Source: Epiperipatus broadwayi | Taxonomy: Eukaryota > Onychophora > Udeonychophora > Euonychophora > Peripatidae | Length of the DNA stretch: 64,000 nucleotides | NCBI GenBank assembly: GCA_028023455.1 | Contig: JAQFVV010006272.1 | Coordinates: forward strand, 5,259,217-5,323,216 | Direction of reading: 5' to 3' | Shown here: positions 48,902 through 60,345 of the stretch, piece by piece | How positions within the stretch are numbered: the first letter of the stretch is position 1 | How the letters are laid out: each line of letters opens with the position of its first letter | Position numbers and translations under genes: made by a program | The notes under the pieces: generated by a model | What the model was told of the DNA's origin: nothing | The model's database searches: none | The model's input: the letters and a program-made list of their open reading frames with translations, nothing else

Positions 48902-49019
48902 CTAAAAGAAAAAAAAAAACAAGACACATAAATCTAATAATAAGCATAATGAATTGTAAAAAAAGTTTCCTCTTTCTTGTAATATTTATATATATATATA
49001 ATCACTAATCTGATCCACT

Positions 49020-49750
49020 TCACTATAAATCATCTTCCTTAAACTTTCTTATACCATCATTCTATTTTTCAAATATTTCATTTTTTCCTTTTGCAATTTA
49101 TAATTCTTTCTTATTTTCTTTTAACTTTTAAAAGCCACCGTTTCCTCTACATAGTTCTTTCAATAAATATTTTTTCTACCTGCTCATTTTAATTTCTTAG
49201 AATTTCAAATTTTATATATCCAACTTGCTGCAATTTTTTAACCTACATCTTAAAAGTCTCCAATTATTACCCCAAAGTTTCTGCTTCATACAAAACTTAA
49301 TCCAGACATAAACTTTATTAAGTTCTTTATTTAATTTAATTTCAGTGTTCCATCAATTAATTTCATCTTCCCATTAAAGTTTGTTCAGCTATAGAAATCT
49401 CATTCTAATATCTGTTCTACATATAAATTTTGTAATACTTCCATTCCGCATCTTTCAATTCCAAAATATTCAAAATGATAATTTATTTTTCAAATATTCT
49501 TTCCATTCAAAATCAATGAGATAAATATCCCTTCTTTCTAAAAATGAAAATATTTTGTTGATTAAACATTCTTCTTTAAAACAATCCATATAAAAAAATG
49601 TTCTAAAGCATGGGTTCCTATATAGCAATATATTTTTTAAAAAGCCAAATAAAATAACTACCAGAAACTTTAAACTTATATAGTCTATTCTTATTTTAAC
49701 TAATTTTGTATTTACTTCTAAAAATATCATTAGGAATGAAGAAGTCATTC
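49020..49750 (-). mobile_element. possible LINE 3' relic inside an SLK intron
   Basis: Minus-strand readings such as FLERRDIYLIDFEWKEYLKN and LNKELNKVYVWIKFCMKQKL resemble the tail of LINE ORF2 proteins downstream of the RT, with stops every few dozen codons. No catalytic motif is visible. The family cannot be assigned. Confidence 0.3.
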
Positions 49751-49801
49751 ATCTAAATTTGATGTTAACTAATCTTTTTTAATGCATTGCCAAATGTATA
49801 C

Positions 49802-49911
49802 AATATTAAATCATTTATGTGCTTTATCACTGTTTCACAATGCTTTAATTACCATCCTCTTTAACAGGGCATTGTGAGCCAGTGATAAAGTACATAAATG
49901 ATTTAATATTA
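49802..49911. repeat. 42-bp inverted repeat with 25-base loop
   Basis: AATATTAAATCATTTATGTG then CTTTATCACTG and TTCACAATGC (49803-49842) is answered by GCATTGTGA, then CAGTGATAAAG, TACATAAATGATTTAATATT (49869-49910). About 38 of 42 bases pair by eye. It is a short palindromic MITE or a structured intronic element about 65 bp from the exon at 49976. Confidence 0.75.
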
Positions 49912-49975
49912 TATTATAAATTTGATGTTTATTGGATGTAATATTGTCCTCACTATGAAAATACTTGAAACTTAC

Positions 49976-50105
49976 CTCGTAATAACTGTTGTTTTTGTTG
50001 TAAGAATTGTTTCTCTAGAAGAGCTATTTTCTCTCTGTGCTGTTCACTTAACCTCTTCATAGCCAACTCATGGTCTTCATTTAATTTTTCTAAATAGCAT
50101 CGTTC
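49976..50105 (-). CDS. SLK: SLK/STK10-like kinase, coiled-coil exon
   Basis: This exon has 43 codons plus one base. It begins ERCYLEKLNEDHELAMKR and ends KQFLQQKQQLLR. It is charged and heptad-like, as expected for the C-terminal coiled coil that mediates dimerisation and membrane association in this family. The acceptor follows TTTACAG and the donor is G|GTAAG. The one leftover base (G) joins the CA of the next exon to make the Ala of the family motif LLRAREAA. The intron to the previous exon is only about 190 bp, in contrast with the two 11-kb introns further downstream. Confidence 0.92.
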
Positions 50106-50295
50106 CTGTAAATTTAAAAATTATTTATATTTTTAAAAAATGTGAATAAAATGAGAAGATATGTGGCAAAAATGATTATCTAATATATAAAAATTTAATT
50201 TTTTATTAAAATATTAACTATAAATCTTATTCCACAGTGATAATTCAATTAGTTTTTTTCAAAAAAATAAATTTAATTTAAATAATCTACTTTAC

Positions 50296-50439
50296 CCGTT
50301 CTGCATGATCAATATCTTGTTTTTCTTTTCTTATTCGAAAAGCATCTTTGCGTTCAGATTTGGGTAACATATCACATTCTTGCTTAAGAAGTTTCAAATC
50401 TTGTTTTAAACTTTCTCGAAATGCTTTTAAATCCCTTTC
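50296..50439 (-). CDS. SLK: SLK/STK10-like kinase, C-terminal coiled-coil exon (first visible)
   Basis: This internal exon of 48 codons begins ERDLKAFRESL, contains KLLKQECDMLPKSERKDAF and ends DHAER. The LLKQE-x-D-LPKSERK stretch is characteristic of the start of the ATG/PKK homology coiled coil of SLK and STK10, serine/threonine kinases that phosphorylate ERM proteins and control cortical actin at the plasma membrane. The acceptor is the AG before position 50439 after a T/A tract, and the donor is GT at 50295-50294. It enters and leaves in phase 0. The kinase domain and earlier linker exons must lie beyond the right edge, because I found no further matching exon up to 64000. SLK and STK10 are paralogues in vertebrates. 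Many invertebrates have one gene (Slik in fly), so the symbol marks the family. Confidence 0.9.
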
Positions 50440-51195
50440 CTTTTTTTTTAAAAAAAAAATAAAATAAAATTATCATTAATAATAATAAAAAATTTAAATT
50501 AAATAAAAATATGCAGTATATAAATCAATAAAAATTTGAAATTAAAACACTGTATAATTTATTTCAATAATTATATTTAAAATGTATTTATGTATTATGC
50601 ATTTGTAATTTGACATATATATTATTACAATTTAATATATACATATCAAACTTCCTGCACCATACCTTCAACATTATCCACTTTAGATAAATACATTAAT
50701 GATTATTATTAATCATTAATTTGGCTAAAGATTATCATATTATTCCTATCGAGGTATAAATTTAGACTAAGTTAAAGATTAATATGTTTTTTTTAATAAA
50801 ACATAATTCCAAAGTATCATTAATCCAATTTCTTCCTTTTTTTTTTTCATGTGTATTATCTTTTTTTAATCTATATTTGAATAAAATTCCATTCTATAAT
50901 ATATTCTTGAACAGATAAATAAGACTGAGAATTATTTATCTTTTTTCAGATATCTTTATTCATTTGTTTTAAGACTATGTGCGAATGCACACACATGTTA
51001 TATACACAAAAATAGAAAATTAAGTAATATTAAATTACTAATAAAATAACAAACTTATATTAAAATTCTATCATGACCATGGTTTTACTTAACAAATGGA
51101 AATTCTCAAGTGAAAATTAATAAAACATAACACACTTATATATAATAACAATTCCCATAATTCATTTCAAATATAAAATACCCTTAATATCAAAG
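50440..51195. other. intron 5' of the first visible SLK exon, no feature recognised
   Basis: A+T-rich, with poly-T tracts and no readable motif. Confidence 0.4.
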
Positions 51196-51199
51196 GAAA

Positions 51200-52180
51200 T
51201 TTTCATAAGATTGACAGTTTCTTTAACTCTTTTTTTTTAATTCTTTTTTTCCATAAAAGATAATCTCTGCATTGTCAATAATATATTATACCTATTTTTA
51301 AATCTACTTTTATGAACTTTATGACAAATACAAGGAATCTTATAAACTGTACCAAGAATACATTTACCATCAATAGACTGTTTTGAATAAAATCAAGACC
51401 TTTCTTCCAAGCAATTTTAGGAAAAAAAATTCTTTTTCCACATTGCTTACAAAAATTTTTATTAATAAAATCATAATGATGATCTAAATCAATATAATCA
51501 AAAGCAAATTGTTTTCTTTGAAATTAAGCACTATTGTCAAAATTATTAAGCCTTTTATTTCTATATACCAAAAATTTATCAAAGCAATCTTCTTGTGCTT
51601 GAAAAAGGCTGACAACTTTTGGGTCTTACCATATTTCTTAATTTTGTGCTTTAATGCGATTATAAAATAAAGTATTATTAATCTTATCAACATTCTTTTA
51701 ATCTAAAAATTTTAACTTAACAAAATCAAAAATACCCTCTCAAATAAATTTAATATTAGAACCAAACCATTCAATCTGTTAAAAAAATCCTCCAATTTTT
51801 ATCATTATCAATAACAAACAAATAAACATCAATATATCTACAAATAATTTCAAAAATAAAAAAATGATTATTAACACAACTTTCTAAAAAAAATTAATAT
51901 AGACATAACACATTAAAGGAGAACTAACCAATTATCCATTTTTCTTTAATTTTATAAAACATGTTACATCTAAAATACATTGAATCTTCTAATAATAAAA
52001 GCATATCATAAATAATATTAATCCTATCATGAAAAAAATATTAATGGTTCTTAAAAAATAAAAATATTAAATTCTTGTCAATACAAAACCATTATTTTTA
52101 TTAAATAGTTCAATGAAAAAAGAGACAGAAAAATGATCAAAATTAATACAATTTGTCAAAAACTTTTTGAAATTTTATCA
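51200..52180 (-). mobile_element. Penelope-like element relic: reverse transcriptase and possible endonuclease linker
   Basis: Minus-strand pieces in order are LLEDSMYFRCNMFYKIKE (near 51960-52010), CRYIDVYLFVIDNDK (51800-51850; the family motif is RY-V/I-DD, here with one Asp lost by deletion), then LALKHKIKKYGKTQKLSAFF (51600-51660). Further down is SNVEKEFFFLKLLGRK in the area where a Cys-rich GIY-YIG region would follow. Element-encoded RTs of this group are related to telomerase and usually carry a GIY-YIG nuclease. Severe decay prevents proof of the nuclease. Confidence 0.55.
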
Positions 52181-52399
52181 ACAATACCACCTGTAAAATA
52201 AAAAGTACACCTTAAAGAAAAATGATCTTTATGAGACTTTAAGTTAATTGATATTACGAAAGTTATGAAAAATTAAAAAAATTCTTGACAGAGCTACTTA
52301 TTTAAATTATCCTAGTGATTATATTCCCACGATTTTCTTTAATCTTAAATATTATAAAGAAAATTTTTCATTAAGATATATTTTTGATTTTATAAGGAA

Positions 52400-52880
52400 G
52401 TACTATTGTTAAAATTTCAAAAAATTTTTAAATATTACAATAATTTTGATCAATTTTCTATCTCTTCTATTGAATCTTAATAAAATTAATGATTTTATTT
52501 TAGGCAAGAATTGTGTTTTTGGTAATTTAGATATTAAAAATATGCTTCAATTAATTGAACGATTAAAAAATATTAATGCCTTTGTTTCCATTTTTCGAGA
52601 AGCACAAATACTTTTTTGCTGAAAAAGTTTAATATTATTTATAATTTGCTTATATTATTAGAAGATTCAATGTATTTTAGGTGTGATGATATATTTCATA
52701 AAATTAAACAAGGATGAATAATTGGTTATGTTATTAATCATTTTCCCATTTTTTAAAATTATTTGTTAGATATGTTGATGATCGCTTGTTTGTTAATAAT
52801 AATAAATTGGAGAAATTTTTTAATAGATTGAATGGTTTTGATTTTCTTATTAAATTTACTATTATAATGGTAACAATTCA
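52400..52880 (+). mobile_element. second Penelope-like RT relic, opposite strand, same family
   Basis: Plus-strand pieces are ILLEDSMYFRCDDIFHKIKQ (about 52650-52710), which is the counterpart of the minus-strand copy, and FVRYVDDRLFVNNNKLEKFF (52762-52820), with NRLNGFDFLIKFT following. RYVDD and LNxxDxxIKFT are hallmark Penelope-like palm sequences, and both catalytic aspartates remain. The copy stops at about 52880, where unrelated GC-richer DNA begins. The two copies face head to head, a common arrangement for this class. Confidence 0.68.
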
Positions 52881-54900
52881 TATGCCTTGTTAACATGTTG
52901 CATAATTCCACCACCAAGTTCGAAGAGCAGCACCACAGGTGGATTTAGGGCCTGTGGTACCGTGTTCGAACATAGTCATTTCATTTCACAACAAACACCA
53001 CAGGACACCGTGTGTACCATAACAATAGCAAATATCTTTCTAGGCCCAGTGGTCAGGCAGATACAAAAGACTCTAACCAAATTATTTTAAGATTAAGGGC
53101 TACTGCTATTTACTTTAATGCACTTATAATAATAGAAATGAGATCTTGAACATTATTAATAAACAAAGCAGACAAGCAAACACATTAATAGGTTGAGACA
53201 AATATTTAATAAAGGTTAAATTAAGATACATTTGATTTAAGATGCTACTGGGGTATCATTATTCAATTACACTCCATGCCTCACATTTAAATGAGGCTGT
53301 TGAGAAATTACGAGACGAGATCTCAAGTATAAGGGTGTATGCCAATCTAGCAATCATTACATGTGTATTATTAATAGATAAGTCTATATTAACGAAATTA
53401 TTACTATAGTAGATGATGTGAAAGAAGTGGAAGCAGATCAAGCATAGAAATTCATATTTATAAACAAAGTGACGTGCGATAGGTTTTGGGTGCTGCCGAA
53501 TTTAGAAAGATCCAACTTTTATTCAAGTACAACCACTGAGTACTTGAAGAGTCAGACTATTTCGTTTCTGTGGTTTAAATTAATCTGCATCCATAAACCA
53601 ATGCATTTCACAAAATCAATGCAAATTACTTTATTTTTACTACTATGCTTTTAAAACAGATAATCTATTTCCAATTCCCCCCACACTGATTAAACGAATT
53701 AATATTTACCTGCTACCCCCCTTTATGATTATAATATTCTAGACTGATAGGCTTGACAAAATATAATTTAATGCACAATTTAATAAAAATGAACTGATCG
53801 CTGAAGTGGCTAGTACGTTATACTAAAGATTATAGGGTCTCACTTCTATATTACTTATAATAACATATATATGAATAAATTTATAATTTCCGAGCTGACC
53901 ATTTATAAAAAAAAGAAGGGGATGTTATGTGAATGTAAAAAGTTGGGCAAATGAGTAGCAACTCTTTACGAGTTTCATCAGCTCTGAAATCATGTAGGCA
54001 TGATATATAATATATAATAAATGACAAAAATTATAGATACCCAAGTAGAGGAATAAGAATAAGTTTCATAAGATTTATAAGATATTACATTATGTTTTAA
54101 CATATATTTATATGAGGGAGGTGAGAATTATTTATAATAACACATATTTATAAAATGGAGGTGAGAGTTTAGCTTTAAAGATACAATATATTTAAGTTAA
54201 GAGTTAACACTTTAAAGACACAGCACATAATAGAAATTTCTATTAAGAGTTCAAAAGAGAGTCTTACTTTTGAGTATCATTTTACCTTCGATTATTTGAA
54301 GTGTGCACATTTGATGGGAGGGTCCAAGGTTCCTTCTTTAGCAGCATTTACATTTTGAAGATATATACACGCAGCAGTTTGATTTCAGGTTTCATTTTAT
54401 TATGGGAAGCTCCGTATTTCCATAACCACAGTCCGGAGAAGCGCAGCAGTTGCCCTACTCCTCGCACATGGTTAGGTTAAAGTACGATCTGGATCCGAAA
54501 TAAAGTAACAGCATAACTTTTAAAATTTAACAGTAACGACGAATTACCAATGACAACAAGGTTTCCTTTCTTTTTTTTAAGATAACCAGCCTGTTGCTTT
54601 TATTCCCTTTTCTTTTATCTTTTGGATCCATTGAACAATTGCGTCATCAATCCATGTGGTCTCTCTGGTCTGTGCTATTATATCCCTTCAGGTAACGGAT
54701 GCATTAGTGGCACATTGCAATTTCAATCCGACCACATTTTTCTCTACCTCGGTTTGGTAGATCAGAAGCACATGTTGAAATCGCAATGTCAATCTGACCA
54801 TCTTTTACTTTACATTACATTTGACCTAATTAGAAAATGCTTTTAATAAACTCTGAAATGACGAGTTTAAGAATACTTCTCAGCTCTATTATCTTTCCCC
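52881..54900. other. unassigned higher-G+C block, probably mobile DNA
   Basis: It includes a hairpin ACCACAGG-11 nt-CCTGTGGT (52932-52958). A 54-codon plus frame at 53241-53405 contains HLNEAVEKLRDEISSIRVYA, coding-like but unrecognised. There is a short repeat CAATCCGACCACATTTTTCT / CAATCTGACCATCTTTTAC (54723, 54789). Several open frames (52887-53090, 53469-53654, 54622-54846) have mixed composition, but no domain, start context or splice sites support a gene. Confidence 0.35.
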
Positions 54901-55271
54901 CCTCCCATTATGACTTGCAAACTCTAATTAGCAGGGGAATATCTATTTTTAAATATGTTTACATTTAAAAATAAATTTTATAATTTAAAACTGACCGAGA
55001 TAATAATAACGCAAAGATTAAATCTTTACAAAATTACGTGTTACAAATCTAATAAATCATCTACAATGCGTTATTTTTTAAATAGACAATATTGAGTGTG
55101 GGCGTACATATGATGTTTTTAAATAAAATGTACATATATTTTATAATATTACACACTAAAAATTAATTTGACTCTTTAATATAATTTCTCTCCTTTATAT
55201 ATATATATTTTCATGCTAACTCAGATTTTACAAAATTCATAAAATTGCTTACTAATTTCAAAGTACTAAAT

Positions 55272-55279
55272 GCAGCAGC

Positions 55280-55310
<31 letters not shown>

Positions 55311-55327
55311 ATAACAACAACAACAGC
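55272..55327. repeat. trinucleotide microsatellite
   Basis: GCAGCAGCA followed by (GTA)10 or so, and then AATAACAACAACAACAGC. It is a compound (CAG)(TAG)(CAA) tract. Confidence 0.95.
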
Positions 55328-58300
55328 ATTCTAGGATATTTAAACATCTTTTTTTTTCTGCTCTCCCATTTATAATAGAAACAATGACAATAGGTAATTG
55401 CTGAAGATCTAAACTAGTTCCTAAGAGCTTTTAAAAGATGTAAAAAAACATATTACATGTGAGATAGATTAAAAAAAAAAGTTCTTAACTGGAGTGATGT
55501 ACAAAAAAAAGGAGCTATAGATAAAAATAACTAGATTAAACCGAGATATTCATTAGTAATAGTTTAACAATGGTTGAAAATAATTATATATAGACACACA
55601 AATTTATAGTTCTCATTCTCTCAGTGAATGATAAGCAAACAAGAGAGTCAAATAAATTTGTTTTTTATTTTTTAAAAAATGTAAATTTTTAAAATAAAAA
55701 GCTCAGTATATGTCAATTCTCTAATATATTGGAATCAGTTGGTTACATAGCTGTACTAGAAAAATAAACAATTAGATAGTTGGCAGCATGTTCCTCAAGT
55801 TTGAGAATAAAAAAAAAAATTATTACTGGAGGAAAATAATATTTAAATTTTCTTAGACCTATTTTTTTTAATATAAAGAATCATTTTTAAACTCGATTAT
55901 TGTAAAATCCCTATATGATAGTATGAAAATTCTCAAACATTAAATATATTTAAGTGTATTTTTTTAAAAAAAAAAAAAAAAGGGAAGAACAAAATAGAAT
56001 TTTAATAACTTTGTAAATTTTTTATTTTTAATTAATCAGAGTTATTTTTCTTTCTTTATCTCTCTATTTAAGTAAAAAAAAAAATTAAATCAGAAGAGTT
56101 AATAGATTATCTTGTTGTTTTTTTAATTATAAAGGAATGTCAAGAATTTTATGTTGTTAAATTTAAATTCTTAATTAGTGTTTAATCTATTATTAAGAAG
56201 ATAATTGGCTGAATAATTATAGTTATAAAATTCTATCTAATTGGTTGTCATGAAAATTATCATATAACAGACAGATTGTAATTGGCTTGTGGGTAGGATT
56301 GCTTTAAAAAAATATGGTGTGTGAATAAGTGATTATATCCAAGTGCCTAGAGAATTATTGCTAACTTAACTGTTGAAGAGTGTTGTCAAATTTTATTTCT
56401 GCTGCTGAAAAAGATAATAAAAGAAAATATTCCTAACTTAGTTATTGAAGAGAAAGCAGTGAAGTTTTAATCCAGCTGCTAAAAAGCAATAACCAGAAGC
56501 CTTTACCAACCTTTGGCATAATACAGCATGAATCTTAACCAAGCTAATGAATGTAATAATAGAACTTTTTAATCCAGCTTTTAGCATACTATGAGTTTAG
56601 CACTAAAAATGGTTTGTACCATGAAAAGCATGTGCTAGATTCAGCTAAAAACTAGATATCACCTTCCTCCATGTAACCTACATTCACTGGAAGAAAATGT
56701 AGGGAAGGTAAAAGCCCTTTTAAGCAGTCTGCAACCTTGCCTTCAACCAAGAGCAATGAGTCTCTGTATATATCTGTCTCACCTGGAGAACGGACAGATT
56801 ATTTTTCAATTACCTGGAATTGATACAGACCAGGAAAGGGACACCTTAATCATGCTTCAAGGAGAAGCTCAACTGAATAAAAAAGCAGAAGTTGCAACTG
56901 AAAAGGACTCGATTACTAAAAAACCAAGGCTTAAGGTATCTTTTATATGTGCACACTATATTTTTATTAACAGAAAATCTGTTTGTTTCAAAAATGTAAA
57001 GTTTCTCTCTCTCTCAATTTGCCCTCTGGGTAGAATCAAAGATTGTTATCTTTGATTTTTTGAAAATGTTTAACAAACTTTTAGTTATTTTTAAAGAAAT
57101 AACTTAATGAACTGGAAAGTTAATCCATGAATAAAAATTAAATGATAGGTTAATATAATTTTATCAAACTATATATTTATTTATTTTTTATAATGAGATG
57201 AATGTTTGAAATTATCTACTATATGTCATTTTTTTGTTAATTAGACATTAAATAAATATTCTTTCTAGTCTTAATTACTTTATTTTATCTGATTCCTGTT
57301 TCATGAAATGCAGTATATATCATGACAGCTTATATTCTAGAATTTAATTTGTTTTTTTTGATGATCCCAATAAAGCTAGTTATTTATAAATAGTAGAAAT
57401 CCATGATTTACTTAAGGTTATTTGTAATAAGCTAATTTATTTTTTTCCCTCTTCCTCAAAGTAATAAATTATGGAATTGTTGCTTCCTGAGCTAGATTTG
57501 CACATAACAGCTGAATGGGATAGGGGGTTGATATTTAGTGTTTACGAGTTTCTAGTTAATTCTAGATTGGCACTAAGATAGAATTCTTTAAAGCCCATGC
57601 ACTACATTTTTATTTAGTTTGATCTCTATGAGAAATTAAGTTTATAATTGGCCAGTACATTAATGGTACTAAGTGGACAGAGTATTGATGATGAATAGGA
57701 TGTTTTAATATCCCAGCATTATTTTTCTTGGATGTCTTCTTATGAATTAGCACTTAAGTTTGTGCATCCAAACTATGGTTTAAATAATTGCCCAAGCTGG
57801 CATAAACTCAATTGTTAGCCTGGTCTACAGGAGACTCATTTCAAATCCAGTCCCAAGATTGACAGTTGGATTTATTTTGATAAACCATTCAAGATAATGA
57901 ATGATTGTTACTTTTGGGGAATGCTGATGAAATTATAGTTAGCTATGCTGATCTCTTAGTAATCTATTAAGCTCATCCCTTTAGAGACTAAATTTTATTT
58001 ATTTTTAACTTGAGAGTAAAAATACAATTCCTCAGATCCATCATAGTTTAAATCCCAATTTTCTGGTTACAAAGGGCTAACCAATTTAAGGCAGTTGATA
58101 TTCATGTACTGGTGACCATCACCCCAGGTATGACCCTGTACTTCCTCTCAGTGTTACAATAGGTACCCAACATGAAGCACAATGATGGTCAGTGACAACA
58201 TAATTTGAATCTCAGAAATATATCTGAAAAAGAAAATTCTGTATTTTGATGCAGGAATAATTTAAACATATTACTATGAAATTTGACAGGAGTATAGAGG

Positions 58301-58999
58301 ATGATGTTTATTTAAAAAAGTTCATACTTGAACAGATAATCAAGACATAATTTTGGTGATTGGATTGAGTTTTTGACTGTTGAAATTTGTTTCGATGTAC
58401 TTTCCGTTTTGATAAATGAAGGGTTTTATTGTTGGCTTGAGGATGCAGTGTTTTTCATGCAACTCCATGGAGTGTTCTTTTTCAGGGATTGCTCCAACCC
58501 TCTTTCCGATTTTTATATTTATTTATTGTTTATCATGGTCCAGTTAACACAGTCCTGCCATGATTTCCAGCCTCTAAGCTTCCAAGAAAGAGAGCAAGGC
58601 ATAGTTTATCTTTTCCGGCCTCTAAGTCTCAAGGAGCAGAGCTTTGCAAAGATTTTTTTACATTTTCATTTCATATCAAGGCTTATAATAGCTATAGTGT
58701 CTAAATTGAGATAGTCCCCTAGGTGTTCATGATGCATTATATCCCTATAGTCCAGTGACAGGATTCTGTATCTATCCCAAAATTGCAAGTCACTATGCAT
58801 TATTTTGCTATCAGATTCTCTTCAGATCTCTTAAAAAGGTTTTGATAAATGGTTCTTGTCATAGGTATGTACTTATAACAAAAAATTACAATAGAAATAG
58901 AAATTGGTCACACACATATGAACAGGATAGAATTGGAGAATAAAGCAGGGGGAATCAATTAATAAAATAAAAGCAGGTATTGAGACAATAAGTTTGAAA
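55328..58999. other. region upstream of the gypsy element, no gene proven
   Basis: A plus frame at 56756-56935 (MSLCIYLSHLENGQIIFQLP, then GIDTDQERDTLIMLQGEAQL) ends at AAG|GTATCT, a possible donor site, but no partner exon was found and the protein is not recognised. A weak tRNA-like stretch lies at 57655-57720 (AAGTGGACAGAGTATTGATG...ATATCCCAGCA), perhaps an old SINE head. A frame at 58373-58714 spans two similar pieces (CCTCTAAGCTTCCAAGAAAG / CCTCTAAGTCTCAAGGAGCA). Part of this area may be the gypsy element's LTR or leader. Confidence 0.35.
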
Positions 59000-60345
59000 G
59001 AAAGGCAGATTAAGGATAATAATAATATAGCAGTCATATTAGTTAAGGAAATATGGTTGCATGAAAGAGGTGGTGTTATCAAACTTATTTTATGAGGTAT
59101 TTTTTAAAAAAGTTCAGATTTGTAGTTCTTGTGTAAAAAATTTTTTAAGAATAAGTCTATAATAGAAACATATACGCTGACAAGAGGAAAAGCGAATGGG
59201 AGAAATTCACAGAGAATAGAGGAATCTTCCATATTATCCCAATTATTAGAAATGTTTAAAGAATAAAAAGAGAGACCAACAAAGAGAAGAGCATAAACAA
59301 ACAGAAGAAAAAGAGACTAAAAAGTCAAACCAACAAAGAGATGATAATAAACAAAGAGCAGAAGAGAATAAAAAAGACCAACAAAAAGATGATAATAAAC
59401 AAAGAGAAGAAAATAATATAAAAAATCAACAAAGAGAATCTTGAAGGAAAGGCAGATTAAGGATAATAATAATATAGCAGTCATATTAGTTAAGGAAATA
59501 TGGTTGCATGAAAGAGGTGGTGTTATCAAACTTATTTTATGAGGTATTTTTTAAAAAAGTTCAGATTTGTAGTTCTTGTGTAAAAAAATTTTTAAGAATA
59601 AGTCTATAATAGAAACATATATGCTGACAAGAGGAAAAGCGAATGGGAGAAATTCACAGAGAATAGAGGAATCTTCCATATTATCCCAATTATTAGAAAT
59701 GTTTAAAGAAGAGAATAAAAAGAGAGACCAACAAAGAGAAGAGCATAAACAAACAGAAGAAGAAGAGACTAAAAAGTCAAACCAACAAAGAGATGATAAT
59801 AAACAAAGAGCAGAAAAGAATAAAAAAGACCAACAAAAAGATGATAATAAACAAAGAGAAGAAAATAATATAAAAAATCAACAAAGAGAATCTTGAAGGA
59901 AAGGCAGATTAAGGATAATAATAATATAGCAGTCATATTAGTTAAGGAAATATGGTTGCATGAAAGAGGTGGTGATGTCAAACTTATTTTATGAGGTATT
60001 TTTTAAAAAAGTTCAGATTTGTAGTTCTTGTGTAAAAAATTTTTTAAGAATAAGTCTATAATAGAAACATATATGCTGACAAGAGGAAAAGCGAATGGGA
60101 GGAATTCACAGAGAATAGAGGAATCTTCCATATTATGCCAATTATTAGAAATGTTTAAAGAAGAGAATAAAAAGAGAGACCAACAAAGAGAGGAGCATAA
60201 ACAAACAGAAGAGACTAAAAAGACAAACCAACAAAGAGATGATAATAAAGAGCAGAAGAGAATAAAAAAGACCAACAAAAAGATGATAATAAACAAAGAG
60301 AAGAAAATAATATAAAAAATCAACAAAGAGAAACAGAAAATAAAA
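59000..60345 (+). repeat. tandem triplication of a 450-bp leader/gag-start segment
   Basis: The unit starts GAAAGGCAGATTAAGGATAA at 59000, 59447 and 59899 (periods 447 and 452). It contains the leader, the ATG of gag and the first 80-odd codons. Copies 1 and 2 end in a stop (QQRES then TGA) at the junction. Copy 3 runs on into gag (QQRETENKTEEMFKE). Divergence is only a few percent by eye, so the triplication is younger than most decay of the element. Confidence 0.92.
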
